Assembly: GCA_017503725.1 (NCBI GenBank)
Contig: JAFVSL010000011.1
Location: 71,847-135,846, forward strand
Length of the DNA stretch: 64,000 nt
Reading direction: 5' to 3'
Source of the DNA: Alphaproteobacteria bacterium
GTDB taxonomy: Bacteria > Pseudomonadota > Alphaproteobacteria > Rs-D84
Each line of letters begins with the position of its first letter. Position 1 is the stretch's first letter. Below the pieces are notes generated by a model. It saw nothing but the letters and a program-made list of their open reading frames with translations. It was not told the origin of the DNA and ran no database searches. Positions 1 to 8,423 of this stretch are shown here, piece after piece. Position numbers and translations under genes: made by a program.

Positions 1-2
1 CG

Positions 3-299
<297 letters not shown>

Positions 300-328
300 A
301 AAACACCGGCATTTGCCGGTGTTTTTTA
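300..328. terminator. Bidirectional intrinsic terminator between mreB and the ABC permease
   Basis: The stem is AACACCGGC / GCCGGTGTT around an ATTT loop, with an A-run before and a T-run after. It can therefore end transcripts from both convergent genes. It contains the GGCATTTGCC core that recurs in the window. Confidence 0.85.
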
Positions 329-1543
329 TTCATATCTTAAACTGTCGATTGGGTTTAATTTTGCCGCCTTCATCGCCGGCATAACCCCCGACGCCAGGCC
401 CACCACAACCGCAACCGATACCGATAACACAACCGGCCAAATACTGAACGGTACATTATACCCCAGTATCCCACGCCCTACCCCCTGGGACAGGCCAACA
501 CCAATTATTAACCCAATCATAGACCCCAGGAAAGAAATCATAATTGATTCCGCCAGGAACTGGATAATAATATGACGTTCGCGTGCGCCGATTGCCTTGC
601 GAATACCTATTTCGCGTGTGCGTTCCGCCACCGACACCAGCATCATATTCATAATCCCAATCGCACCAACCAGCAGGGACACCGCCGCAATCGCAATCAG
701 TAATAATTTCATATATCCAGTCACGGTATTCATCGTTTCCATAATCTGTTTCATATCCATAATTTGGAAATCGTCCACCACATCATCTTTTAATCTGTGG
801 CGTTGCCGCAACAGTGTTGTAATTTGCTCAATCGCCAACGCGTTATCAGATTCGGGATACAGTTTAAGCGCAATCATATTAACTGAATTTGGAAAGCGTG
901 ACCCCTGTAAGCGTTTTTTTAACGTTGTAATTGGCACAATTACCATATCGTCTTGGCTGCCCATGGCCGAATCCCCTTTGGCCTTGGTTACACCTATGAT
1001 TGTGACGGGGGTGTTTTGGATACGAATAACCTCGCCCACGGGGTTTTCGGGCAGCCCCAATTCTTCGGCGGTTTCTGGTCCAATAACGGCATACGTTGAT
1101 GCGTTTCGCACCGCCGACATATCAAAGAATGTTCCATATTCTATTTCAACGTTTTGCACGGTTGTATAGTCTGGGTATACCCCCATCATAGACGTGCCCC
1201 AGTTTTTATTGCCATAAATTACCTGGACGGATCCGGGCTGAACCGGTGAAACCGCCATAACGTCCGGTAATTTTGCAATAAATTGGGCATCGTCTATGGT
1301 TAATGTTTGACGATTTCCCGTGCGCACCCCCGCGCTTTGTGCGGCGCCGGCGCGAATCATAATAGTATTTGTCCCAAGTGACGAAAACTGGTCCGTGATT
1401 TGATGCTGAACGGTTTCGCCAACCGCCACCATAATCACCACCGCCATAACCCCGATAATAATCCCCAACACGGTCAGGAATGAACGGATTTTATTTCCGC
1501 TGATGGATAACCAAGATTCTTTTAGAATATCATTTATGCTCAT
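326..1543 (-). CDS. MacB-type ABC transporter permease
   Basis: Inner-membrane subunit of a MacB/LolE-class (type VII) ABC system that does mechanical work on periplasmic substrates rather than moving them through the membrane. One transmembrane helix lies near residues 20-45. It is followed by a large periplasmic MacB_PCD domain (about 50-240) and a C-terminal FtsX domain with three helices, containing the family-typical GAIGIMNMMLVSVAERTREI region and ending NPIDSLRYE. Its ATPase partner is encoded just upstream on the same strand, 20 bases away. MacB of enterobacteria is one fused polypeptide, whereas here permease and ATPase are separate, as in many alphaproteobacteria. No membrane-fusion protein or TolC gene is adjacent, so the exported substrate is unknown. 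Confidence 0.85.
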   Translation of the reverse strand: MSINDILKESWLSISGNKIRSFLTVLGIIIGVMAVVIMVAVGETVQHQITDQFSSLGTNTIMIRAGAAQSAGVRTGNRQTLTIDDAQFIAKLPDVMAVSPVQPGSVQVIYGNKNWGTSMMGVYPDYTTVQNVEIEYGTFFDMSAVRNASTYAVIGPETAEELGLPENPVGEVIRIQNTPVTIIGVTKAKGDSAMGSQDDMVIVPITTLKKRLQGSRFPNSVNMIALKLYPESDNALAIEQITTLLRQRHRLKDDVVDDFQIMDMKQIMETMNTVTGYMKLLLIAIAAVSLLVGAIGIMNMMLVSVAERTREIGIRKAIGARERHIIIQFLAESIMISFLGSMIGLIIGVGLSQGVGRGILGYNVPFSIWPVVLSVSVAVVVGLASGVMPAMKAAKLNPIDSLRYE

Positions 1544-1563
1544 ATTTGTGCCCTGCCCCGATG

Positions 1564-2286
1564 TTATAAATTATTGTCGTTCTTTGGTATTTTTCCGTCA
1601 TAGTTTATTTTTCCGTCACGAATGTGAATCAGTCTGTCTGCATATTTTGCGATATCAAATTCGTGTGTAATCATAACAATTGTAATCCCCAGGTCTTTGT
1701 TTAATTCCTTAAAGAATTTCAATATTTCATTACCCATTTTACTGTCCAGTGCGCCCGTCGGCTCGTCCGCCAGGATTAACTTTGGTTCGCCCGCCAACGC
1801 ACGTGCAATTGCGACGCGTTGCTTCATACCGCCTGATAATTGCGTTGGCAAATAAGATTCGAAATTTTCCAATCCCACACGCTTTAACATTTCGCGTGCG
1901 CGCCGTTCGCGTTCATCGTGTGTCATACCACGGTACATCAGTGGCAACATTACATTGTCCAGCACGCTGCGTTTAGGCAACAAATTAAACTGTTGAAAAA
2001 CAAAGCCGATATATTCATTACGAACCAATGCCAATTCATCCGTACTTAAACCCGTCACGTCATTGCCATATAGTTCATACACCCCACTGGTCGGTGTATC
2101 CAGTGCGCCAATGATGTTCATACACGTTGATTTTCCCGAACCCGACGGCCCCATAATCGCAACAAATTCGCCGGCTTTGACCGTGAAATTGATGTCGAAT
2201 AAGACCTGTTGCTCGCCCCCCAGTTCCAGTGGAAAACTTTTGTTAATATCTTTTAGCGAAATGATAATCTCGGATGATTTTTTCAT
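1564..2286 (-). CDS. MacB/LolD-type ABC transporter ATPase
   Basis: Cytoplasmic ATPase that powers the adjacent MacB-type permease. Walker A is GPSGSGKST, the Q-loop lies in FVFQQFNLL, the ABC signature is LSGGM, and Walker B is LILADEPTGALD followed by the H-loop histidine in MITHE. All catalytic motifs are intact. The chosen ATG (MKKSSE) has an AG-rich ribosome site. The longer reading from 2313 adds nine residues but has no ribosome site. The family includes LolD, MacB-N and FtsE. The short distance to the permease supports a two-gene operon. The specific substrate cannot be read from the sequence. Confidence 0.85.
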   Translation of the reverse strand: MKKSSEIIISLKDINKSFPLELGGEQQVLFDINFTVKAGEFVAIMGPSGSGKSTCMNIIGALDTPTSGVYELYGNDVTGLSTDELALVRNEYIGFVFQQFNLLPKRSVLDNVMLPLMYRGMTHDERERRAREMLKRVGLENFESYLPTQLSGGMKQRVAIARALAGEPKLILADEPTGALDSKMGNEILKFFKELNKDLGITIVMITHEFDIAKYADRLIHIRDGKINYDGKIPKNDNNL

Positions 2287-2359
2287 AACTCTCTGTCCCT
2301 GTAATTCCCGCATATTATATCATAAAAAAACAAGGCAGATAAATTGATTTATATACTAA

Positions 2360-2387
2360 TTGACAAATAAATATTTGGTGATAATAT
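2360..2387 (+). promoter_or_regulatory. Sigma70-type promoter of the radical SAM gene
   Basis: TTGACA (2360-2365), a 16-base spacer and TAATAT (2382-2387). The ATG follows after nine bases, so the transcript should begin within about three bases of the start codon. No Shine-Dalgarno is visible, so this is one of the leaderless genes of the window. Confidence 0.7.
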
Positions 2388-2396
2388 AAAAACACT

Positions 2397-3407
2397 ATGT
2401 CAAAGATAAAACAGGTTTTTGAATATGCGATTGACCGGCTTTTGCCGGTGGGTGTTGTTGTACGTAATTTGCCATACGTTATGATTTTCAAGACCACACA
2501 TTGGTGTTGGTATAATTGCCCGCATTGCTGTGAATCGGCGGGCAAAAATCGTCCGGCGGAATTTATCCCGGCCGATGTTATAAAATATTATACAGATGCC
2601 GCAACATCAGATCCAAAGTTTGCAAAGGAAATGGTTTTGACCGGTGGCGAAATAATGGCGTCTTATAAATTTGATATGAAAAACTATGTTCCGGAATTGG
2701 CGAACTATATCACGGAACGTGGGATTAGGCTGGATATAAAAACAAATGGCGCGTGGATTCGTAACAAAGACCTGCGTACCAAAATTGTCCCAGATTTAAT
2801 CAATATAAATGAACGTAATTCGGGTCAACGCCGTTTGCCGTATCAACTATCTTTGTCGTTGGATAAATATCATCCAAATGCGCTGGAAAATACATATGAA
2901 ATAATCTGTGAATTGGCGCGACGCAATAAAAACAAGCCAACAATTTTGGTGCATATATCCGGCTTTATGGGCCAGGATAAAATTTACAAAGAATTGCTGG
3001 CCAAATTGTTTGGAAATCGCAACATAAAGATCGAAGAAGCCTTTATTGCGGCAAAATCTGGAAACGCAATACCTCTGCACGTTATCAATCGTTGTGTGGC
3101 CTTGCGCCCATCATTCGGTGCGGTGCTTTTTGCCGGCGGACGCGCCCAGAATTTACCAGAGGCCACACCCGCCGCCAACCCAACATTTGAAATACTAAAT
3201 CAAGATGCAGATCTGTTGATGGCATTTGATGGGGCGGGAAATGTAACATTGGGTGAAAATTCCGGTCGCAAGATAACGGTCCCCTGGCGTGACAAGGATG
3301 GAAATCCCCGGGATTTACCGGCAATTAGACGTGATTTGGTGCAACGTGCCCGATATGAACAATTGCGACACAATATGATAAATTTAAAGAAAATTTTTGT
3401 TAAATAA
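2397..3407 (+). CDS. Radical SAM domain protein
   Basis: A 336-aa radical S-adenosylmethionine enzyme. The CX3CX2C cluster ligands are C37, C41 and C44 in the motif CWYNCPHC, and the SAM-binding GGE appears in VLTGGEIMA. The rest of the barrel is recognisable, with a basic C-terminus and no obvious SPASM cysteine cluster. It stands alone, between divergent and convergent housekeeping genes with its own promoter and terminator, so context gives no substrate. The ATG lies about three bases from the predicted transcription start, suggesting leaderless translation. The radical SAM fold is certain; the reaction is not. Peptide- or cofactor-modifying activity would be a guess. Confidence 0.8.
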   Translation: MSKIKQVFEYAIDRLLPVGVVVRNLPYVMIFKTTHWCWYNCPHCCESAGKNRPAEFIPADVIKYYTDAATSDPKFAKEMVLTGGEIMASYKFDMKNYVPELANYITERGIRLDIKTNGAWIRNKDLRTKIVPDLININERNSGQRRLPYQLSLSLDKYHPNALENTYEIICELARRNKNKPTILVHISGFMGQDKIYKELLAKLFGNRNIKIEEAFIAAKSGNAIPLHVINRCVALRPSFGAVLFAGGRAQNLPEATPAANPTFEILNQDADLLMAFDGAGNVTLGENSGRKITVPWRDKDGNPRDLPAIRRDLVQRARYEQLRHNMINLKKIFVK

Positions 3408-3416
3408 AAAGTTTAA

Positions 3417-3445
3417 AAAAGGCCGGCATTTGCCGGCCTTTTTAT
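3417..3445. terminator. Bidirectional terminator between radical SAM gene and parB
   Basis: Stem AAGGCCGGC / GCCGGCCTT with an ATTT loop, preceded by an A-run and followed by TTTTT. It also contains GGCATTTGCC. Confidence 0.85.
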
Positions 3446-4320
3446 GATAATTTTTTTATCAATTCTTCCAGTTGGATTCGCGTTGCAAATGAAATAACAA
3501 TCTGCCCCGCCCCACCCCGACGTTCGATGATTTTTACCGGTGCGCCGATGTTTTTAGTGACACTGGTTTCCATATCACGAACAATTTTTGGATCAATTGT
3601 TTTGGAAATCTTTTCCCGGCATTTACCGGCCTTTTTGCCATTATTTACCAGTCGCTGTGTATCGGCCACAGAAATTTTTTCACTTATAATTTTATGTGCC
3701 AAATCTTCTGGATTATCGGCAACCGCAATTGTGCGTGCGTGTGATGCAGATATTTCGCCCGACGCAACCAATGTCTTTACTGATTCTGGTAAATTATTTA
3801 TGCGCATAATGTTGCGAATATAACTCTCGGATTTGCCGATTAAACGTACGACATCGCCTAATTCATATCCGCACTCGGTCATCAGGTTTTTATAAGCATC
3901 GGCCTCTTCTATTGGGTTCAGGTTTTCGCGTTGAACATTTTCAATCAGTGCAATTTCCATTGCGTTTTCGTTACTTAACGATTTTACCAATGCCGGAATT
4001 TCGTTCAATCCCGCCAATTTACTGGCGCGATATCTGCGTTCGCCCGCAACAATTTCGTACATATATGGACGCCCCGTAACCGTACGCAACAAGATTGGCT
4101 GTAATACACCCTTTTCGCGAATAGATGCCGCCAATTCGTTTAATTCTTCTGTGCTAAATGTTTTTCGTGGCTGGTCGGGATTTGCACCGATTTGCGCCAA
4201 CGGGATTTGTTTTACAACAACGCGTTCAGCGCCTGTCAAAACGGATATATCTGGGATTGCACCCTTTGCTAATTGCAGGTCGGCCAAACCGCGTCCCAAT
4301 CCAAATTTATTTGTTGCCAT
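3442..4320 (-). CDS. parB: Chromosome partitioning protein ParB
   Basis: ParB binds parS sites near the origin and slides or spreads as a CTP-dependent clamp; with ParA it segregates the chromosome. The N-terminal nuclease-like CTPase domain carries GERRYRA (box II) and ENVQRENLNPIEEA (box III). A helix-turn-helix follows around residues 130-190, with KSESYIRNIMR as its recognition region. The C-terminal dimerisation domain ends in a leucine-rich helix. The start overlaps the end of parA by 14 bases, giving a tightly coupled parA-parB unit. Two parS-like palindromes lie 110 bases apart directly upstream of parA. The 292-aa length is normal for the family. Confidence 0.95.
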   Translation of the reverse strand: MATNKFGLGRGLADLQLAKGAIPDISVLTGAERVVVKQIPLAQIGANPDQPRKTFSTEELNELAASIREKGVLQPILLRTVTGRPYMYEIVAGERRYRASKLAGLNEIPALVKSLSNENAMEIALIENVQRENLNPIEEADAYKNLMTECGYELGDVVRLIGKSESYIRNIMRINNLPESVKTLVASGEISASHARTIAVADNPEDLAHKIISEKISVADTQRLVNNGKKAGKCREKISKTIDPKIVRDMETSVTKNIGAPVKIIERRGGAGQIVISFATRIQLEELIKKLS

Positions 4321-5092
4321 TTTCGATTCCTTCGGTTCTTTGAATTACTTCGGTTGCAACGCACAGGTATGCCTGGGCACCGGGTGATTTAAAATCATAG
4401 AATAGGGCGGGTTTGCCGTGGCTGGGGGCCTCGGACACGCGGACATTGCGTGGTACAACAGTTTTAAATACGGTGTCGCCAAATGCCTTGCGTACGTCAT
4501 CTTCGACCGCACGGGTCAGACCATATTGTTTCGAATACATTGTTAACAGTACGCCCAAGATTTCCAGGTTTGGATTCCATTTTTGACGCACAGCGGCGAT
4601 TGTGTCTGTTAATTGGGTCAATCCTTCCAGTGCGTAAAATTCGCATTGTAGCGGGATTATAACCGCGTTTGCGGCCGTTAGTGCGTTAACGGTCAAATAC
4701 CCCAATGCCGGTGGACAGTCGATAAGAATATAATCATAATGCTCTGCGATAGTGTTTATTGCATCGCGCAGACGAAATTCTGGATTTTCCATCCCCAATA
4801 AATCAATTTCCAGCCCGGCCAAAGCCTGGGAAGAGGGCAGCAAATGCAACCCTGGAACCGCGGTTGATAAAATATTATCCGCGATGTTTGCGGTGCCCAT
4901 AATAACGCCATATGCGCTTTGGCGATGGTCGGCACGAACAAATCCCAATCCTGTGCCGGCGTTTCCCTGGGGGTCCAGGTCGATTAACAAAACTCGGCGC
5001 TTGATTGCCGCCAAAGAAGAACCGATGTTGATTGCGGTTGTTGTTTTTCCAACGCCACCTTTTTGATTTGCAAATGCAATAATTTGAACCAT
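4307..5092 (-). CDS. parA: Chromosome partitioning ATPase ParA (Soj family)
   Basis: Deviant Walker A ATPase that binds DNA non-specifically as an ATP dimer and forms the gradient that moves ParB-parS complexes. KGGVGKTTT lies at residues 11-19, with switch I near DLDPQGNAG and Walker B-like LIDCPPALG near 130. The start has a good ribosome site (AGGAAAGGG). It is followed, with overlap, by parB. rsmG lies upstream after a 239-base gap holding two near-identical 30-bp repeats. The 261-aa length matches chromosomal ParA proteins rather than plasmid versions with an N-terminal HTH. Confidence 0.96.
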   Translation of the reverse strand: MVQIIAFANQKGGVGKTTTAINIGSSLAAIKRRVLLIDLDPQGNAGTGLGFVRADHRQSAYGVIMGTANIADNILSTAVPGLHLLPSSQALAGLEIDLLGMENPEFRLRDAINTIAEHYDYILIDCPPALGYLTVNALTAANAVIIPLQCEFYALEGLTQLTDTIAAVRQKWNPNLEILGVLLTMYSKQYGLTRAVEDDVRKAFGDTVFKTVVPRNVRVSEAPSHGKPALFYDFKSPGAQAYLCVATEVIQRTEGIENGNK

Positions 5093-5192
5093 TTTCCCTT
5101 TCCTAAGAATTTAATTTAACTTCCTTTAAAGATTATAAAAAACCGCCGATTCAGTCAAGATATTAAATCTAAACAACAAAACGTCGTATATT

Positions 5193-5222
5193 CAATAAAT
5201 TATTAGTGATTTCATATGAAAT
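5193..5222. repeat. 30-bp repeat copy 1 with parS-like palindrome
   Basis: The 14-bp perfect palindrome ATTTCATATGAAAT (5209-5222) closes a 30-bp segment that recurs at 5303-5332 with three or four differences. The half-site TTTCA..TGAAA equals that of the universal parS site (TGTTTCACGTGAAACA), but with TA instead of CG at the centre. Its position directly upstream of parA-parB supports a centromere role. That is inference, not proof. Confidence 0.55.
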
Positions 5223-5302
5223 GGATGTTTTTTTGTTTCGTGTATGGAAAATGTACGAAAAAGCCGGCAAATGCCGGCAAAAACGTAAAAAATAACTTGA
5301 AA

Positions 5303-5332
5303 CAATAAATTGTTAATAATTTCATATGAAAT
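5303..5332. repeat. 30-bp repeat copy 2 with parS-like palindrome
   Basis: Second copy, with palindrome ATTTCATATGAAAT at 5319-5332, abutting the rsmG stop codon. It lies exactly 110 bp from copy 1, with a GGCAAATGCC hairpin (5263-5278) between them. Conservation is strongest in the palindrome. Confidence 0.55.
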
Positions 5333-5892
5333 TACCGGTCAAAACGCACCGAAATGATATATCCATCGCCTGTTTTAGATGGGGTCAGGTCGTGATTGAA
5401 TTTATATTTGCGTTTTGCGTCGTTAATTTCGGTTTCAATTTCCCGGCCTTTTAATAGAAAAAGCCGGCATTTTGTACGTGCAACATAGCCCATAATTTTG
5501 GTCAGTGATGCAAATGCGCGTGCGGTGAATACAAAATTGTGCGAATTGGCCGGCATTTGCCGGACAAAATCTTCCAGTCTGCCGTGATAAATTTCAAGGT
5601 TGTTCAGCCCCAGTTCCTCTTTTACGGCGCGCAAGAATGAAACCTTTTTTCCGATTGATTCGACGCACGTCACGTGCCAACCCAAAATTGCCAAAACAAC
5701 CGCCGGGAATCCCGCGCCGCTGCCCATATCTATGATTTTAACATCCCGTGGCAGGACGTCCGCCAACTGTGCGGAATCGGCGATATGACGTGTTTGTATA
5801 TCGCCCAAAGTGCTGGGGGCGACAAGATTCATTCGCGTTGACCATTCACGCAGCAGTTTTTCATATTGTTCAAATTTGACTTTATTGCTCAT
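5332..5892 (-). CDS. rsmG: 16S rRNA (guanine527-N7)-methyltransferase RsmG
   Basis: RsmG (GidB) methylates N7 of G527 in the 530 loop of 16S rRNA using SAM. The Rossmann motif is IIDMGSGAGFPAVVLAI near residues 53-69. The family-typical WSTRMNLVAPST lies at the N-terminus and FTARAFASLTKI further on. At 186 aa it is slightly shorter than most homologues (about 205). The residues RQMPANSH around 110 are encoded by a GGCATTTGCC palindrome and look like a small insertion. The gene is divergent from the TPR gene, with start codons only 21 bases apart. Its -10 (TAGAAT) lies seven bases before the ATG, so it is probably leaderless. rsmG next to parAB is a common alphaproteobacterial arrangement. 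Confidence 0.93.
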   Translation of the reverse strand: MSNKVKFEQYEKLLREWSTRMNLVAPSTLGDIQTRHIADSAQLADVLPRDVKIIDMGSGAGFPAVVLAILGWHVTCVESIGKKVSFLRAVKEELGLNNLEIYHGRLEDFVRQMPANSHNFVFTARAFASLTKIMGYVARTKCRLFLLKGREIETEINDAKRKYKFNHDLTPSKTGDGYIISVRFDR

Positions 5893-5905
5893 AAGCGGTA
5901 TTCTA
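5876..5905. promoter_or_regulatory. Overlapping divergent promoters of rsmG and the TPR gene
   Basis: On the plus strand: TTGACT (5876-5881), a 17-base spacer and TATTCT (5899-5904). On the minus strand, TAGAAT occupies 5900-5905. The two -10 elements share five bases. Each start codon follows its -10 by nine (+) or seven (-) bases, so both mRNAs should be leaderless or almost so. Confidence 0.6.
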
Positions 5906-5913
5906 ACACAATT

Positions 5914-7527
5914 ATGAGGAAAGTCGAAAAAATATTTATTGGTGTGGGTTTAATTGCGGTTGTTGCGGTTCTGGGTGGGGCAATGTTTTCACATATGTCA
6001 AAACAATCCAAGGCACCCCAGGCAACGTTTCCAACGACCCAGTACGGTGCGTTTTTGGCGGCCCAGCACGCAATTTATGTCAATGATTTTGAAAATGCTG
6101 CGCGTTTTTCGGATGTCTTGACGCATACCGAATACACGACGGTTCAGAATACAAAATTTTTATCTGAATTTTTAAGCGGTAAAATGCCATCCGATGCAAA
6201 ACTGTTAAAGGCAGAAAAGGGCGCCGCCGCCAAGATAATTTATGATGCTTATCTTGTCACCCAAGACGATTGGAAGGCTTTTCATAATCGTCACAAAACG
6301 GATGAATCCGCACTTTCTTCGCCATTTCGTATATGGTCTGCGATACCGAATGATTGGCGCACAAACACATTTAAGTTTATCGACCGGCTTTCGACCAACG
6401 ATTCTTGGAAGGCGTTTGCCCGCGGACAAATATATGCGGAATTGGGTGACATAGACCGTGCAAACATCGAATTTGCCAAGGTGCATCCAGACTTTATGAA
6501 TTTAAATGATTATATGTATTTGATGTCATTTTATAATCATTTCGAATTGTTTGAGGATGCGCGTATCTTGCACGATGATTTTGTTGCACGTCCCGGCGGA
6601 ATGTTTATGGCCGATTTTACAGATTTTCCGGCCTGGGAAACATTTTCAGGGTATAAAAATCAATTGGCGTTCAATCTGGTGCAAAGTGTATCGCATACGC
6701 AAATTATGATGTATTCAGATTTGGCGATGTTGTTTTTGCGCTTTGCTGAAATAACGTCACCGGATGCAAAAAACAGTGATGCTTTAAACTATTATTTGGG
6801 ACAATATTTTTATACCAACAGTGGCGATTATCAGGCTTGTTTTGACAAGATTTCATCGTCTTCGCCATTTAAATTATTTGCAGATTTACGTATTGCGGAA
6901 CGTGATGGTGATGTTCGGAAATTGATTTCTATCCTGGACAGGAATCCATTATTTGTACCGGCAATAAATTCGGCGGTTTCGCGTTCTATTCAAAAGGGTA
7001 ATCGTCGTGATGCATTGCGTGTTGTAAATCGTGCATTGGATGTGGAAAATCTTGGCGAAATAGGGCGGTCATTTTTATACAAAACGCGTGCCCAGATAAA
7101 TTACGCGTTCGGCAGATATGACGATGCGCAATCTGATTTGCACGCGGCATCGCGTACATTGGGGGCGGACGCGGATATATTATCGTTACAGGCAAAAATT
7201 TGGGCGGCCCAGGACCGTGAAATTGAAAACGCATATGATTATGCGATGGGACTGGTTCGTCAAAATCCATCAGATGTGTTTGCGTGGGACACACTGGGGC
7301 GGGTTGTTGCCACGCGCGAGGGTGCCTATGCGGCCCTGGAATTATTATCCCGGGTCGGCGAGGTATCAAACACCTGTTCATCATTATTTGATATTATGGG
7401 TGATTTATATGAACAGGTTGGGGATTGCGACCGTGCACGCGATGCATACAATCGCGCAATAGAATTGTCTGATGACGGTATGGTTGTTGTCCCGCAAATA
7501 GAAAGAAAACTAAGGAAATTAAAATGA
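5914..7527 (+). CDS. Membrane-anchored tetratricopeptide repeat protein
   Basis: A 537-aa protein with one N-terminal membrane helix (about residues 8-27, IFIGVGLIAVVAVLGG) and a long helical region probably exposed to the periplasm. At least the C-terminal third (about 375-530) is built of TPR-like repeats, such as AFGRYDDAQSDLHAA, ending QVGDCDRARDAYNRAIEL. TPR proteins of this type usually scaffold envelope complexes. The ATG at 5914 is preferred to a longer reading from 5866 because the predicted transcript begins near 5911. It overlaps gpsA by four bases (ATGA), so the two are translationally coupled. I do not recognise a specific family. Confidence 0.75.
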   Translation: MRKVEKIFIGVGLIAVVAVLGGAMFSHMSKQSKAPQATFPTTQYGAFLAAQHAIYVNDFENAARFSDVLTHTEYTTVQNTKFLSEFLSGKMPSDAKLLKAEKGAAAKIIYDAYLVTQDDWKAFHNRHKTDESALSSPFRIWSAIPNDWRTNTFKFIDRLSTNDSWKAFARGQIYAELGDIDRANIEFAKVHPDFMNLNDYMYLMSFYNHFELFEDARILHDDFVARPGGMFMADFTDFPAWETFSGYKNQLAFNLVQSVSHTQIMMYSDLAMLFLRFAEITSPDAKNSDALNYYLGQYFYTNSGDYQACFDKISSSSPFKLFADLRIAERDGDVRKLISILDRNPLFVPAINSAVSRSIQKGNRRDALRVVNRALDVENLGEIGRSFLYKTRAQINYAFGRYDDAQSDLHAASRTLGADADILSLQAKIWAAQDREIENAYDYAMGLVRQNPSDVFAWDTLGRVVATREGAYAALELLSRVGEVSNTCSSLFDIMGDLYEQVGDCDRARDAYNRAIELSDDGMVVVPQIERKLRKLK

Positions 7528-8387
7528 AAGTATCTGTAATTGGGGCAGGGGCCTGGGGCACTGCGTTGTCGATTGCCGTTGCGCGCGGCGGTGCGGATGT
7601 TGTTTTATGGTCTTATGATTGTGAATACAAGCATTTTGATGATGTTGAAATGCCATCTAATATAACCGTAACGCCAGAAATGGAAAAAATGCGTGACAGT
7701 GATGCGTGGTTGATTGTGACACCGGCGGCATTTTTCCGGGAAACACTGCGTAAAGCGCGTGAATTTTATATGGACCAACCAATAATTATTTGTACCAAGG
7801 GCGCGGAAAGTTCAACCGGTGCATTTACATCTGAAATGCTGCGCGATGAATTGCCGGAATGTAAATTTTTTGGTGTGTTATCCGGCCCGCAATTCGCCGC
7901 CGAGGTTGCCCAAGGCATCCCCACGGGTTCAACCCTGGCCGGGGATAAGGCGGTTGTAAACATTGGCAAACAAATCTTGAATCAATTATACATAGAACCC
8001 AGCGACGACATCATTGGCACAGAATTATGCGGTATGGGTAAAAATGCGGTTGCATTGATTTGTGGTTATAATTCGGTTGCGTGCCGTGGCGAAAATGATC
8101 GTGCAATGTTGTTCACGCGCGCCTGGAACGAGGTGGTTGATCTAGGAATCGCATCGGGGGCCAAAACACGTACGTTTTTACAGTTATGCGGAATAGGGGA
8201 CTTGTTCCTGTCTGCGACATCCCCGACCAGTCGTAATTATTCGGGTGGCGTGGCAATTGCCCGTGGTTTGCCACCGGCCGGCACGGTCGAGGGGCTGTTT
8301 GCCCTGGGGGGATTGATTGCGCGTGCGCGTGCCTTAAATGTTCCAACGCCCGTGTTATGCGAAATGCGCGATAAAATGGGTTTATAA
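7524..8387 (+). CDS. gpsA: Glycerol-3-phosphate dehydrogenase [NAD(P)+]
   Basis: Reduces dihydroxyacetone phosphate to sn-glycerol-3-phosphate, the backbone for phospholipids. The N-terminal Rossmann motif is GAGAWGTAL. Substrate-site segments include CTKGAE, LSGPQFAAEVAQGIPT and GTELCGMGKNAVAL with the catalytic lysine, plus GIGDLFLSATSPTSRNY near residue 215. At 287 aa it is shorter than the usual 320-335, with losses mainly in the N-terminal domain loops and the C-terminus. All core motifs remain. It is translationally coupled to the TPR gene and ends in a good terminator. Confidence 0.93.
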   Translation: MKVSVIGAGAWGTALSIAVARGGADVVLWSYDCEYKHFDDVEMPSNITVTPEMEKMRDSDAWLIVTPAAFFRETLRKAREFYMDQPIIICTKGAESSTGAFTSEMLRDELPECKFFGVLSGPQFAAEVAQGIPTGSTLAGDKAVVNIGKQILNQLYIEPSDDIIGTELCGMGKNAVALICGYNSVACRGENDRAMLFTRAWNEVVDLGIASGAKTRTFLQLCGIGDLFLSATSPTSRNYSGGVAIARGLPPAGTVEGLFALGGLIARARALNVPTPVLCEMRDKMGL

Positions 8388-8417
8388 TAAAAATCCCGGC
8401 AAACGCCGGGATTTTTA
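8388..8417. terminator. Bidirectional terminator between gpsA and der
   Basis: Stem AAATCCCGGC / GCCGGGATTT with an AAAC loop and flanking A- and T-runs. It serves both convergent genes. Confidence 0.85.
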
Positions 8418-8423
8418 TCTATG

